A stretch of DNA of 34,268 bases from Micromonospora sp. BL4 (GCF_003667505.1 NZ_RCVJ01000072.1:1-34268); one strand, 5' to 3'. Positions 16,191 through 24,600 are shown, counted from the first letter of the stretch. Program-made: numbers and translations. Notes: a model not told the origin generated them from the letters alone.

Positions 16191-16877
16191 ATGACGCAGC
16201 GTGGCCGTGCCACCAGGTCGACAGGCCGACCCCGCGACGGCGCAGGTCCCCGCGGTGGTGATCTCGCCGCGCGGCGTACCCGGTTGCGGGCTGTGATCGA
16301 GCCGGTGGTCAACGGCGTCGGCTACGACCTGGAGGACCTGTCGGTCTCCCGGGCCGGCCGGCGGCACGTGGTGCGGGTGATCGTGGACGCCGACGGCGGG
16401 ATCGACCTGGACGCCGTCGCGGACGTCTCCCGCGCTGTCTCGGCCGCGCTGGACGAAGCCGAGGAGACCGGCGGCGACATCGTCGCCGGGGAGTACCAGC
16501 TGGAGGTCAGCTCGCCGGGCGTCGACCGGCCGCTCACCCTTGCCCGGCACTGGCGGCGCAACGTGGGGCGGCTGGTCAAGGTCACCGTCCGGGGCGCGGC
16601 CGCGCTGCCCGGCCAGCGCGGCGAGCAGCCCGCCGGGGACCGTCAGCTGACCGGCCGGGTGGTCGCCGCCGACGACGAGGGCGTGCAGCTGGAGACCGAC
16701 GACGGCCGCGCCACCTGGGCGTACGCCCAGCTGGGGCCGGGTCGGGTGCAGGTCGAGTTCACCAGGCTCGCCGAGCTGGGCGAGCCGGACGAGCTCGACG
16801 ACGCGGACGAGACCGACGACATCGACGATTCAGACGACATCGACGACGAAGATGATGTGGAGGACGAGGAGAGGTGA
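16191..16877 (+). CDS. rimP: Ribosome maturation factor RimP
   Basis: RimP assists maturation of the 30S subunit. The family core is visible from [35 protein letters not shown] through [30 protein letters not shown] (residues about 33-130), followed by the C-terminal SH3-like part. At 228 residues it is longer than typical (about 150-180). It has a basic N-terminal extension of about 28 residues and a strongly acidic tail from about residue 200 onward made of Asp/Glu runs. ATG 16191 has purine-rich sequence upstream. The stop overlaps the nusA GTG by 4 nt, giving the conserved rimP-nusA pair. Confidence 0.95.
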   Translation: MTQRGRATRSTGRPRDGAGPRGGDLAARRTRLRAVIEPVVNGVGYDLEDLSVSRAGRRHVVRVIVDADGGIDLDAVADVSRAVSAALDEAEETGGDIVAGEYQLEVSSPGVDRPLTLARHWRRNVGRLVKVTVRGAAALPGQRGEQPAGDRQLTGRVVAADDEGVQLETDDGRATWAYAQLGPGRVQVEFTRLAELGEPDELDDADETDDIDDSDDIDDEDDVEDEER

Positions 16878-17917
16878 ACATCGACCTCGCGGCGCTGCGC
16901 GCACTCGAGCGCGAGCGGGAGATCCCGTTCGACACGATTCTCGCGGCGATCGAGACCGCGTTGCTGACCGCCTACCGGCACACCGACGGCGCCGAGCCGC
17001 ACGCCCGGGTGGAGATCGACCGCAAGTCCGGCGCCGCCCTGGTGTACGCGCAGGAGATGGACGAGGACGGCACCCTGGTGCGGGAGTGGGACGACACCCC
17101 GCACGACTTCGGCCGGATCGCCGCCATGACCGCCAAGCAGGTGATCCTCCAGCGTCTGCGCGAGGCTACCGACGAGGTGCACTTCGGCGAGTACGTCGGC
17201 CGTGAGGGCGACCTGGTCACCGGTGTGGTGCAGGCGCACGAGACGCGCACCGAGAAGGGCATCGTCAGCGTCGACCTGGGCAAGCTGGAGGGCGTGCTGC
17301 CGCAGTCCGAGCAGGTGCCCGGCGAGCGGTACGCCCACGGCGAGCGGGTCCGCTGCGTGGTGGTGCACGTGGCCAAGGGCATGCGCGGGCCGCAGATCAC
17401 CCTGTCCCGGTCGCACCCGGCGCTGGTCAAGAAGCTGTTCGCGCTGGAGGTGCCGGAGATCGCCGACGGCACGGTGGAGATCGGCGCGATCGCCCGTGAG
17501 GCAGGTCACCGTACGAAGATCGCCGTACGCTCCACCACCCCCGGGGTGAACGCCAAGGGCGCCTGCATCGGCCCGATGGGCCAGCGGGTGCGCGCGGTGA
17601 TGAGCGAGCTGCACGGTGAGAAGATCGACATTATCGACTGGTCGGACGACCCGGCCACCTTCGTCGGCAACGCGTTGTCGCCGGCCAAGGCGCTGCGCGT
17701 CGAGGTGGTGGATCTTGCCGCCCGGGCCGCCCGGGTGACCGTTCCGGACTTCCAGCTCTCTCTCGCCATCGGGCGGGAGGGGCAGAATGCCCGCCTCGCG
17801 GCCCGATTGACCGGTTGGCGGATCGACATCCGGTCCGACGCGGAGCAGACCAGCCCGGCCGTGCGCGGGTCAGCTGATCACGTGCCGGAACCGGGCGGCG
17901 CGATCTCGGGCAGCTAG
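16874..17917 (+). CDS. nusA: Transcription termination/antitermination factor NusA
   Basis: NusA binds RNA polymerase and nascent RNA and modulates pausing, termination and antitermination. The 347 residues comprise the N-terminal polymerase-binding domain (about 1-105), an S1 domain (about 108-180, [29 protein letters not shown]), KH1 (about 200-275) and KH2 with [21 protein letters not shown] near 300-320. The C-terminal acidic repeats of proteobacterial NusA are absent, as is normal in actinobacteria. The start is GTG 16874 within the rimP stop. Confidence 0.96.
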   Translation: MNIDLAALRALEREREIPFDTILAAIETALLTAYRHTDGAEPHARVEIDRKSGAALVYAQEMDEDGTLVREWDDTPHDFGRIAAMTAKQVILQRLREATDEVHFGEYVGREGDLVTGVVQAHETRTEKGIVSVDLGKLEGVLPQSEQVPGERYAHGERVRCVVVHVAKGMRGPQITLSRSHPALVKKLFALEVPEIADGTVEIGAIAREAGHRTKIAVRSTTPGVNAKGACIGPMGQRVRAVMSELHGEKIDIIDWSDDPATFVGNALSPAKALRVEVVDLAARAARVTVPDFQLSLAIGREGQNARLAARLTGWRIDIRSDAEQTSPAVRGSADHVPEPGGAISGS

Positions 17918-17920
17918 GGG

Positions 17921-17926
17921 TAGACT
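17921..17926 (+). promoter_or_regulatory. -10 element of leaderless ylxR-infB promoter
   Basis: TAGACT ends 7 nt before the GTG start of ylxR at 17934. It would give a leaderless ylxR message independent of the rimP promoter. It lies just 3 nt after the nusA stop. Confidence 0.55.
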
Positions 17927-17933
17927 TCCTCCA

Positions 17934-18266
17934 GTGGTACGACGCGCGCAGCCGGAGCGCACCTGTGTGGGTTGCCGGCAACGTGCGCCGGCCAGCGAAT
18001 TGCTGCGGATCGTCGCGATCGGGGACGAGGCTGGTTACAGTCTCCGGCCCGATCCGCTCCGCAGGCTGCCGGGTCGGGGAGCGAACATGCACCCGGATCC
18101 GGCCTGCTTCGCGCTGGCGGTGCGGCGCCGCGCCTTCGGGCGTGCGCTGCGCATCACCGAGGTCCTCGACCACGGTGAGCTGGCGGAGCACGTCGATGCG
18201 CCAACCACTACGTCCGGTCAGCCCGACCGGGCGAGGGTCGCTAGCAGGGTAGGACGACCGACATGA
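17934..18266 (+). CDS. rnpM: YlxR/DUF448 RNase P modulator-type protein
   Basis: This small basic protein of 110 residues has the family signatures RTCVGCRQRAPASELLRIV (residues 9-27) and GRGANMHPDPACFALAVRRRAFGRALR (about 47-74). In Bacillus the homologue YlxR was reported to bind and modulate RNase P, hence RnpM. Its role here is by analogy. It sits in the conserved slot between nusA and infB. No Shine-Dalgarno precedes the GTG, in keeping with a leaderless start. The last 20 or so residues look unstructured. Confidence 0.92.
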   Translation: MVRRAQPERTCVGCRQRAPASELLRIVAIGDEAGYSLRPDPLRRLPGRGANMHPDPACFALAVRRRAFGRALRITEVLDHGELAEHVDAPTTTSGQPDRARVASRVGRPT

Positions 18267-18312
18267 GCACACGATGAAGTCCCTGAAATGACCAGGCTTC
18301 AAGTGCACGAGT

Positions 18313-18344
18313 GAGGTCGCTGCGGGTGCTGCCCGCACGACCTC
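18313..18344 (+). promoter_or_regulatory. Hairpin just upstream of infB start
   Basis: GAGGTCG (18313-18319) pairs with CGACCTC (18338-18344), and inside it GCGGG (18322-18326) pairs with CCCGC (18332-18336). The structure ends about 6 nt before the GAGGAG ribosome site of infB. It may influence initiation or mark an mRNA processing site. Confidence 0.5.
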
Positions 18345-18359
18345 GGAGTGAGGAGTGCA

Positions 18360-21300
18360 GTGGCAGGCAAGGCCCGCGTTCACGAGCTTGCAAAAGAGCT
18401 CGGGGTCGAGAGTAAGACCGTTCTCGCCAAGCTGAAGGAAATGGGCGAGTTCGTGAAGTCCGCGTCCAGCACCGTCGAGGCGCCCGTCGCCCGGCGGCTG
18501 CGTAACGCATTCGTCGCGTCCGCCGGTGCTCCGGCGCCGGCCGCCCCGTCGGCGCCCGCGCCGACGCCGGCTTCGACCCCGACGCCATCCCCGACCCCGG
18601 GCGCGCCCCGGGTCTCGGCCAAGCCGATGCCGCCTCGGCGGCCGGCCGCGCCGGCCCCGGGTCCGAAGCCGAAGGGTCCGGTGCCTGGTGCGCCGCAGCC
18701 GGCGGCCCCGGCCCCGGTCGCCAAGCCGGCGAGTGCCCACGACATCGAGGTGGCGGCCGCGGAGGCGCGTGCCGCCGCGCTGAAGGCCGAGCAGGAGGCC
18801 GCGGTCAAGGCCGCGCAGGCCGCTCGCCAGCAGCAGCGGGACAACGTCCGCCGGGAGCCTCCGGCAGACGGCAACCGTCCCGGCCCCGGCCCTCGGCCGG
18901 GTCCCGCGGCCATGCCGCCCCGTCCCGGTTCCCCGGCAGCTCGTCCGAGCACGCCGGCGCCGGGTCCTGGCGCCCGACCGGGCGGTCGTCCGCCGGCGCG
19001 CGGCGCCGGTAACAACCCGTTCGGCATCCAGGGTGGCCAGCAGCGGCCGCCGGCCGCGGGCGCGGGTGGCCCCCGGCCCAACACGCCGGCGGGCATGCCG
19101 CCGCGGCCGAGCCCGAACTCCATGCCGCCGCGGCCGAGCCCGGCGTCCATGCCGAGCCAGCGTCCGGCTGCCGGTCGCCCCGGCCCCGGTGGTGGCGCGG
19201 GTCGTCCCGGTGGTGGCGCAGGTCGTCCCGGCGGCGGTGGCGGTGGCTTCCGTGGCGGTCCCGGCGGCGGTGCGGGTGGCGGCGGCGGTTACCGCGGCGG
19301 CCCCGGTGGCGGCGCGGGTGCCGGCGGTGGCGGTGGCTACCGTGGCGGTCCCGGCGGCGGCGGTGGTGCTCCCGGTGGCGGTTTCCGTCCGGGTGCTCCG
19401 GCCGGTGGCGGCGGTCGTCCGGGTGCGGGCGGTCGTGGCCGTGGCGGTGGCGCCGCGGGTGCCTTCGGGCGTCCGGGTGGCCGGCCGACGCGCGGTCGCA
19501 AGTCCAAGAAGCAGCGCAGACAGGAGTTCGACAACCTGTCGGCTCCGACCATGAGCTCGGGTGCTCCCCGGGGTCAGGGTCAGGTCGTCCGGCTCTCCCG
19601 TGGCGCCTCGCTGTCGGACTTCGCCGACAAGATCAACGCCAACCCGGGTTCGCTGGTCCAGGAGATGTTCAACCTGGGCGAGATGGTCACCGCGACCCAG
19701 TCCTGCTCTGACGACACCCTGCAGCTGCTGGGTGAGCACCTCGGATTCGACATCCAGATCGTCAGCCCGGAGGACGAGGACCGCGAGCTGCTCGCGCAGT
19801 TCAACATCGACCTCGACGCGGAGGTGGCCGAGGAGCGTCTGGTCAGCCGTGCGCCGGTCGTGACCGTCATGGGTCACGTCGACCACGGTAAGACCAAGCT
19901 GCTCGACGCCATCCGCAAGGCGAACGTCGTGGCCGGCGAGGCGGGTGGCATCACCCAGCACATCGGTGCCTACCAGGTCCACGTGCCGCACGACGGCCTG
20001 GACCGCGCGGTGACCTTCATCGACACCCCGGGTCACGAGGCGTTCACCGCCATGCGTGCTCGTGGTGCCCAGGTGACGGACATCGTGATCCTGGTGGTCG
20101 CGGCCGACGACGGCGTGATGCCGCAGACGATCGAGGCGTTGAACCACGCCAAGGCGGCTGACGTGCCGATCGTGGTCGCGGTCAACAAGGTCGACAAGCC
20201 GGAGGCCAACCCGGACAAGGTTCGCCAGCAGCTGACCGAGTACGGCCTGGTCGCCGAGGAGTACGGCGGCGAGACCATGTTCGTCAACGTGGCCGCGAAG
20301 CCGGGCATCGGCATCGAGGAGCTGCTCGAGGCTGTCCTGCTGACCGCCGACGCGTCGCTGGAGCTGACCGCTCCGATCGACGGGCCGGCGCAGGGTGTGG
20401 CCATCGAGGCGCACCTGGACAAGGGCCGCGGTGCGGTGGCGACGGTGCTGGTGCAGAAGGGCACCCTGCGGGCGGGCGACTCGATCGTCGCCGGTGGGGC
20501 GCACGGCCGGGTCCGGGCCATGCTCGACGAGAACGGCAACCAGGTCTCCGAGGCCGGGCCGGCGCGTCCGGTCATGGTCCTGGGTCTGACCGCGCCGCCC
20601 GGCGCGGGTGACACGTTCCTCGCCGCGGCGGACGACCGTACGGTGCGGCAGATCGCCGAGCAGCGCCAGGCGCGGCGGCGGGCGGCGGCATTCGCCAACT
20701 CCCGTGGTCGGGCCACCCTCGAGACGCTCATGGAGCAGCTCAAGGAGGGCGAGAAGACTGCGCTCAACCTCATCCTCAAGGGCGATGGCTCCGGTTCGGT
20801 GGAGGCCCTGGAGGACGCGCTGTTCAACCTCGACATTCCCGAGGAGGTCCAGCTCAAGGTCCTCGACCGGGGCGTCGGCGCGATCACCGAGAGCAACGTC
20901 ATGCTCGCGAGCGCCTCGTCCGAGCCGGTCACGATCATCGGCTTCAACGTGCGGGCCTCGAACAAGGTCCGCGAGATGGCCGACCGCGAGGGCGTGGAGA
21001 TCCGGTACTACACCGTCATCTACCAGGCCATCGAGGAGATCGAGGCGGCGCTCAAGGGCCTGCTCAAGCCGGAGTACGAGGAGGTCGAGCTGGGCAGCGC
21101 GGAGATCCGCGACGTCTTCCGCTCGTCCAAGATCGGCAACATCTCCGGTTGTATCGTCCGGTCCGGTGTCATCCGGCGCAACGCGAAGGCGCGCCTGCTT
21201 CGGGACGGGACGGTCGTGGCGGACAACCTCACGATCAGCTCCCTGAAGCGGTTCAAGGACGACGCCACGGAGGTCCGCGAGGGCTTCGAGTGTGGTCTGA

Positions 21301-21377
21301 CCCTGGGTGGTTACAACAACGTCCAGGTCGGCGACATCATCGAGACCTTCGAGATGCGGGAGAAGGTTCGCGCCTGA
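18360..21377 (+). CDS. infB: Translation initiation factor IF-2
   Basis: IF-2 delivers initiator tRNA and promotes subunit joining with GTP. The 1005 residues start with the IF2_N domain ([23 protein letters not shown]). A long low-complexity segment follows, Pro/Ala-rich then Gly-rich with [14 protein letters not shown] repeats up to about residue 380. The GTPase domain has G1 GHVDHGKT (505-512), G3 DTPGHE (from 555) and G4 NKVD (609-612), and is followed by the EF-Tu-like domain 2, IF2 domain 3 and C-terminal domain. GTG 18360 follows GAGGAG and yields the conserved [11 protein letters not shown]-terminus. GTG 18348 is in frame but less likely. Confidence 0.97.
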   Translation: MAGKARVHELAKELGVESKTVLAKLKEMGEFVKSASSTVEAPVARRLRNAFVASAGAPAPAAPSAPAPTPASTPTPSPTPGAPRVSAKPMPPRRPAAPAPGPKPKGPVPGAPQPAAPAPVAKPASAHDIEVAAAEARAAALKAEQEAAVKAAQAARQQQRDNVRREPPADGNRPGPGPRPGPAAMPPRPGSPAARPSTPAPGPGARPGGRPPARGAGNNPFGIQGGQQRPPAAGAGGPRPNTPAGMPPRPSPNSMPPRPSPASMPSQRPAAGRPGPGGGAGRPGGGAGRPGGGGGGFRGGPGGGAGGGGGYRGGPGGGAGAGGGGGYRGGPGGGGGAPGGGFRPGAPAGGGGRPGAGGRGRGGGAAGAFGRPGGRPTRGRKSKKQRRQEFDNLSAPTMSSGAPRGQGQVVRLSRGASLSDFADKINANPGSLVQEMFNLGEMVTATQSCSDDTLQLLGEHLGFDIQIVSPEDEDRELLAQFNIDLDAEVAEERLVSRAPVVTVMGHVDHGKTKLLDAIRKANVVAGEAGGITQHIGAYQVHVPHDGLDRAVTFIDTPGHEAFTAMRARGAQVTDIVILVVAADDGVMPQTIEALNHAKAADVPIVVAVNKVDKPEANPDKVRQQLTEYGLVAEEYGGETMFVNVAAKPGIGIEELLEAVLLTADASLELTAPIDGPAQGVAIEAHLDKGRGAVATVLVQKGTLRAGDSIVAGGAHGRVRAMLDENGNQVSEAGPARPVMVLGLTAPPGAGDTFLAAADDRTVRQIAEQRQARRRAAAFANSRGRATLETLMEQLKEGEKTALNLILKGDGSGSVEALEDALFNLDIPEEVQLKVLDRGVGAITESNVMLASASSEPVTIIGFNVRASNKVREMADREGVEIRYYTVIYQAIEEIEAALKGLLKPEYEEVELGSAEIRDVFRSSKIGNISGCIVRSGVIRRNAKARLLRDGTVVADNLTISSLKRFKDDATEVREGFECGLTLGGYNNVQVGDIIETFEMREKVRA

Positions 21378-21393
21378 TCCGGCGGTGACACGC

Positions 21394-21435
21394 TGATCAA
21401 GGGGTTTACGCCGTTCGGCGTAAACCCCTTGATCA
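21394..21435. terminator. Perfect 19-bp hairpin after infB
   Basis: The arms 21394-21412 and 21417-21435 are fully complementary around the loop GTTC. They begin with TGATCAAGGGG and end with CCCCTTGATCA. The hairpin starts 17 nt after the infB stop and has no T-run, so it would be an actinobacterial-type terminator, an mRNA-stabilising stem or a copy of a dispersed palindromic repeat. It lies 33 nt upstream of the next gene. Confidence 0.6.
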
Positions 21436-21453
21436 TGCGGGGCGGGTTGGCGG

Positions 21454-21459
21454 TATCGT
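21454..21459 (+). promoter_or_regulatory. -10 element for ylxP
   Basis: TATCGT fits TANNNT and ends 8 nt before the ATG at 21468, allowing a leaderless or nearly leaderless transcript that starts downstream of the infB hairpin. Confidence 0.45.
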
Positions 21460-21467
21460 CCGGGGCG

Positions 21468-21764
21468 ATGTTCACCGGAACCGCGGTCTTCGACCTGCTG
21501 CTGCCGGGCGACTCCCGGTCGCTCAAAGCCAAGAGATCATATGTACGGCCGATCGTGGCGGCGCTGCGCCGCTTCGAGGTCTCGGCCGCCGAGGTGGGCG
21601 CGCTCGACCTGCACGGGCGGGCGCAGATAGCGGTGGCCGTGGTGGCCGCCGAGGCGGCGCACGTCCGCGAGGTGCTGGATTCCTGCGAGCGCCTGGTGGC
21701 CGGTCGCCCCGAGGCCGAGCTGCTGTCGGTCCGGCGCCGGTTGTACGGCGCGGAGGACGACTGA
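21468..21764 (+). CDS. YlxP-like DUF503 protein
   Basis: This is a 98-residue protein of the DUF503 family. It opens with MFTGTAVFDLLLPGDSRSLKAKRSYVRPIVAALRRF, where the SLKxKR stretch is the family hallmark, and ends with a strand (EAELLSVRRRLYG). Members occur next to infB and rbfA, as here. Biochemical function is unassigned. The codons AGA TCA TAT GTA (21535-21546) are rare in this genome and form a local AT-rich spot. The start is the ATG behind a TATCGT element. An upstream in-frame ATG at 21435 would run through the hairpin and is rejected. Confidence 0.9.
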   Translation: MFTGTAVFDLLLPGDSRSLKAKRSYVRPIVAALRRFEVSAAEVGALDLHGRAQIAVAVVAAEAAHVREVLDSCERLVAGRPEAELLSVRRRLYGAEDD

Positions 21765-21807
21765 CCAGGGTGCCGGCGGTGCTCGCCGACCCGGCCGGTC
21801 GCGAAGG

Positions 21808-21813
21808 TAATGT
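21808..21813 (+). promoter_or_regulatory. Candidate -10 element for rbfA
   Basis: TAATGT fits TANNNT in an otherwise GC-rich gap. A start near 21820 would leave about 70 nt of leader before the rbfA ATG. Confidence 0.35.
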
Positions 21814-21890
21814 TCGAGATGTTGGCCGGTCGGCCGGCGGCCCGCGGGTCGCCGCGTCGGCCGGGAGCAGGACGCCGTGGAGGTGGCGAG

Positions 21891-22373
21891 ATGTCTGATC
21901 CGGCCAAGGTACGCCGGCACGCGGAACGGGTGCGTGAGCTGGTCGCGTCGGTGGTGCGGAGCCAGATCAAGGACCCGCGGCTCGGCATGATCACCATCAC
22001 CGACGCCCGGATCACGGCTGACCTGCGCGACGCGACGGTCTTCTACACCGTGCTCGGTGACGCGGTGGCCCAGGCGGACACGGCGGCGGCGCTGGAGAGC
22101 GCCAAGGGTCTGCTGCGCAGCACCGTCGGCAAGGCGCTCGGGCTGCGGCACTCGCCGACGCTCACCTTCGTCCTGGACGACGTGCAGGACCAGGTCAAGC
22201 ACATCGACGACCTGCTCGCCGCGGCCCGCAACGCGGACGCCGAGGTGCAGCGGCTCGCCGCGCAGGCCGAGTACGCGGGTGAGGCGCAGCCGTACCGGGT
22301 CGACGAGGAGTCGGACGAGACCGACGAGGGCGCCGAGGTCCCGGAGAACCCCCGGGGTGAGGAAGCGCGGTGA
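21891..22373 (+). CDS. rbfA: Ribosome-binding factor A
   Basis: RbfA binds the 30S subunit during late 16S rRNA maturation. The KH-like fold is recognisable in VRELVASVVRSQIKDPRLGMITITDARITADLRDATVFYTVLG (residues about 15-58) and in the segment leading to LTFVLDDVQDQVKHIDDLL. The protein has 160 residues with an acidic tail (DEESDETDEGAEVPENPRGEE) beyond the core. ATG 21891 has GGAGGT 6 nt upstream, so the earlier in-frame ATG at 21810 is not used. Its stop overlaps the next GTG (GTGA). Confidence 0.95.
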   Translation: MSDPAKVRRHAERVRELVASVVRSQIKDPRLGMITITDARITADLRDATVFYTVLGDAVAQADTAAALESAKGLLRSTVGKALGLRHSPTLTFVLDDVQDQVKHIDDLLAAARNADAEVQRLAAQAEYAGEAQPYRVDEESDETDEGAEVPENPRGEEAR

Positions 22374-23428
22374 CCGGCAACGCCGGTCCCCAACTCGCCA
22401 CGGCCGTCGGTGCCGGCCCCACCCAGGCGGACTGGGCGGCGGCCGAGGCGCTGGTGCGCGGCCTCGCGCCGACCGGCCGGGTGCTGCTGATCTGTCACGT
22501 CAACCCGGACGGCGACGCGCTGGGCAGCATGCTCGGCTTCGGTCTGGGCCTGCGTCAGCTCGGCGTACGCCACCTGCAGGCGACCTTTCCCGGGCCGCCG
22601 GAGGTGCCCGAGCCGTTCCGGGGGATGCCCGGGCTGGACCTGCTGGTTCCGGCCAGTGCCGCGGATCCCGACCCGGACCTGGTGATCTGTTTCGACGCGG
22701 CGAGCGAGTCGCGCCTCGGTGAGCTGGTCGGACGCCTGTCGTCCGCGCCCGCCGCGCTGGTGCTCGACCACCATGCCTCGAACACCGGCTTCGGCACGGT
22801 CAACCTGGTGGACCCGGCGGCGGCGGCGACCTCGGTGGTGGCCGATCAGCTGCTGGGCCGGCTCGGTGTGCCGCTGGACCCGGCCATCGCGGAGTGCCTC
22901 TACGTGGCACTGACCACGGACACGGGCTCGTTCCGGTTCGAGGCGACCACCCCGGCGGTGCACCAGTTGGCCGCCCGGCTGCTGGCCACCGGCATCTCAC
23001 CGGGTGACATCTCCCGGCGGGTCTTCGACACCCGTCCCTTCGGCGCGGTCCGGCTCTTCGGCGAGGTGCTGGGCCGGGCCCGGCTGGAGCCGGCGGAGGC
23101 GGACGGTCGGGGCCTGGTGTGGACCTTCGCCACCCTGGACGACCTGGCCCGGCACGACCAGCGACCCTACGTGTTGGAAGCGTTGATCGACTCGGTGCGG
23201 TGCACCGCCGAGGCGGACGTGAGCTGCGTGCTGAAGCAGACCAGGCCTGCCGAGTGGGCCGTCTCGATGCGCAGCAAGGGCGCGGTCGACGTCAGCCGGG
23301 TGGCGGTCGCGCTGGGCGGTGGCGGTCACAAGTTCGCGGCCGGGTTCACCGGTCGGGGCGCCGTCGAGCAGGTGGTCGAGGCGATCCGCGGCCAGCTGGA
23401 CGCGGCGCTGATCCGCCCCGGCGGCTGA
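22370..23428 (+). CDS. nrnA: DHH-family oligoribonuclease/pAp phosphatase NrnA
   Basis: This DHH/DHHA1 phosphoesterase of 352 residues degrades nanoRNAs and dephosphorylates pAp in characterised homologues. Motifs are CHVNPDGDALGS (His43, Asp47, Asp49), CFDAAS (Asp109), LDHHAS (Asp133-His134-His135), TDTGSF (Asp184) and the C-terminal DHHA1 glycine motif LGGGGHKFAAGF (His320). All metal ligands appear present. The GTG start is coupled to rbfA. In many actinobacteria the same order leads to a MATE exporter and truB, as here. Together with pnp downstream it completes RNA decay to nucleotides. Confidence 0.93.
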   Translation: MTGNAGPQLATAVGAGPTQADWAAAEALVRGLAPTGRVLLICHVNPDGDALGSMLGFGLGLRQLGVRHLQATFPGPPEVPEPFRGMPGLDLLVPASAADPDPDLVICFDAASESRLGELVGRLSSAPAALVLDHHASNTGFGTVNLVDPAAAATSVVADQLLGRLGVPLDPAIAECLYVALTTDTGSFRFEATTPAVHQLAARLLATGISPGDISRRVFDTRPFGAVRLFGEVLGRARLEPAEADGRGLVWTFATLDDLARHDQRPYVLEALIDSVRCTAEADVSCVLKQTRPAEWAVSMRSKGAVDVSRVAVALGGGGHKFAAGFTGRGAVEQVVEAIRGQLDAALIRPGG

Positions 23429-23564
23429 CCGGCCCCCGCGTCGTCGTACGGCCCGGAACCGGTGCGGAACGCCGGCCGCCACCGCCCTGCGGTGGGGGAG
23501 ATCAGGGTCAACTCCGGGGAGTGTTGGTCTTCCCGCGTTCGGTGAGACCGGGAAGAATTGCGGG

Positions 23565-23972
23565 ATGGAGCAGCCGCACGACCTCACCGTGGAGGCCCCC
23601 CGTGCCTGGGATCGGCCTGCCGTCTCCGTACCGGTCCTCGTCTGTCTGTCGCTCGTCGGTGGCCGGTTCGCGTCCTTCTCGACCGAGGCCAACCTGTACA
23701 CCCTGGGCACCGGCGGGGTGCTGATCTGGCTCGGTCTGAGCAACCGGGTGGCCCGCCGCCCGGCGCCGCGCCGGCTGGGCGCGGGCGCGGCCTGGTGGGC
23801 GCTGCCAGTGGTCGTCTTCGGGGTCTTCGAAGGTGTCACCTTCGTGCTGGCGGTGGGCGACGACTTCCCCACCTTCTCCCGGCTGGCCGATCCCCTCCTG
23901 GAGGATCATCTGACCCGGTCGGCGGCCTGGTTCGCCTGGCTGGCCGCGTTCTGGGGGTTGGTGCGGCGATGA
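23565..23972 (+). CDS. Small four-helix membrane protein, unknown function
   Basis: This is a 135-residue protein with about four hydrophobic segments: VSVPVLVCLSLVGG (from about residue 20), LGTGGVLIWLGL, WWALPVVVFGVFEGVTFVLAV and AAWFAWLAAFWGLV near the C-terminus. There is an Arg-rich loop after the second. No family is recognised. The ATG lacks a Shine-Dalgarno, and AAGAAT 6 nt upstream is a weak leaderless -10. Its stop overlaps the next start (ATGA), so it is coupled to the 70-residue membrane protein. The 136-nt gap from nrnA suggests a separate unit. Confidence 0.75.
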   Translation: MEQPHDLTVEAPRAWDRPAVSVPVLVCLSLVGGRFASFSTEANLYTLGTGGVLIWLGLSNRVARRPAPRRLGAGAAWWALPVVVFGVFEGVTFVLAVGDDFPTFSRLADPLLEDHLTRSAAWFAWLAAFWGLVRR

Positions 23973-24181
23973 TGCGGGCGCTCGCGATCGGCGGCTTCCT
24001 CACCGCACTGGCCCTGTTCGGCGTGGTCGAGTGGTTGGCCCGGCGGGAGGGTTCCCGGATCCCCACCCTGGGCGAGGTCTGCGCGTACGTGATGCGCTAC
24101 GAGGTCGGCCCGGTGCCGGTGGGCCGGATCGGTCTGTTCGGCTTCTGGTGGTGGCTGGGCTGGCACTTTCTGGCCCGCTGA
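23969..24181 (+). CDS. Small membrane protein (DUF6186-like)
   Basis: This 70-residue protein has an N-terminal helix (ALAIGGFLTALALFGVVEWLA), a short polar centre (RREGSRIPTLGEVCAYVM) and a Trp-rich C-terminal helix (IGLFGFWWWLGWHFLAR). Size and pattern recall DUF6186, a small actinobacterial family, from memory only. It is translated by ATGA overlap with the preceding membrane gene, so the two may act together. ATG 23972 is an alternative start one codon later. Confidence 0.72.
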   Translation: MMRALAIGGFLTALALFGVVEWLARREGSRIPTLGEVCAYVMRYEVGPVPVGRIGLFGFWWWLGWHFLAR

Positions 24182-24239
24182 ACTGGGTCGTAGCCCGTCC
24201 AGATGGCGGGAACCGTGAGCAGTATGTGGACCTGAACGA

Positions 24240-24449
24240 TAGCTTGGGAGACGGCCGGCACCGGTTGCGGTGCAGGTCGCGGGTGGTGGTGCCACACCTT
24301 GTGCCGCCTCCCTCCCGGGTCAGACCGACCCGGGCGCACACCGCCCAGCCGGCTGCTCCGGTAACCCCGGACCGCCGTGGGGCGCTCAGCACGACCGCCC
24401 GTGCGGGTCGCCGCGTGCCGGTGGCTCGCACACCGGAAGGAGCGCCACC
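24240..24449 (+). promoter_or_regulatory. Possible promoter and structured leader of the 29-codon ORF
   Basis: TAGCTT (24240-24245) fits TANNNT. The following gap holds several complementary pairs: CGGC/GCCG (24252-24255 with 24303-24306), hairpin GCACCG/CGGTGC (24258-24263 with 24268-24273), GGTG/CACC (24285-24288 with 24295-24298), and an 8-bp stem CCCGGGTC/GACCCGGG (24314-24334). GGCACC can instead pair with GGTGCC at 24288-24293, so two folds compete. An outer GGGAG/CTCCC pair (24246-24250 with 24308-24312) would lie partly upstream of the predicted start, which weakens either the promoter or that pairing. No known riboswitch consensus is recognised. Confidence 0.35.
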
Positions 24450-24539
24450 ATGCCGAACAAGCCCAAGCCGGAGACCGCCGACGACGCCCGCGAGCAGGCC
24501 CGCCGCGCGCTCCAGACGTCGATGGACACCCGTCAGTGA
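24450..24539 (+). CDS. 29-residue hydrophilic small protein, unknown function
   Basis: This very short gene begins MPNKPKPETADDAREQARRA and ends in SMDTRQ. It has a strong ribosome site, GGAAGGAG, 7 nt before the ATG. The peptide is charged and helix-prone after a Pro/Lys-rich start, with no membrane or signal segment. It is followed 12 nt later by a long hairpin, which supports a separate transcription unit. Nothing indicates a function. A search for conserved copies in related genomes would decide whether it is real. Confidence 0.5.
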   Translation: MPNKPKPETADDAREQARRALQTSMDTRQ

Positions 24540-24541
24540 CC

Positions 24542-24600
24542 CGATCCGTCCGGCGGTGACGCCGTCGACGGCCTTTGTCCGAGGCGTCACCGCCCGATCG
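24542..24600. terminator. Long hairpin after the 29-codon ORF
   Basis: GGCGGTGACGCC (24552-24563) and GGCGTCACCGCC (24583-24594) are a perfect 12-bp inverted repeat. It is extended outward by CGATC/GATCG (24542-24546 with 24596-24600). The loop is 19 nt. No T-run follows. Position just after the stop fits a terminator. Confidence 0.6.

Noticed and set aside
16037..16312. N-terminally extended Tat lipoprotein
   Set aside because: The extension would overlap the start of rimP on the other strand and push the twin-arginine signal far inside the protein. ATG 16036 gives a normal signal peptide.
18267..18312. Tiny leader peptides (four or five codons) between ylxR and infB
   Set aside because: ATG-AGC-ACA-CGA-TGA and ATG-AAG-TCC-CTG-AAA-TGA are too short to distinguish from chance and have no convincing ribosome site.
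21810..21890. Longer RbfA starting at ATG 21810
   Set aside because: The extra residues are non-conserved, no ribosome site precedes that ATG, and GGAGGT lies at the right distance from ATG 21891.
24246..24312. Known riboswitch class or tRNA-like structure
   Set aside because: The pairs form a three-way-junction-like shape, but none of the consensus elements I know for cobalamin, SAM, c-di-AMP, glycine or guanidine riboswitches, nor a T-loop, is present.
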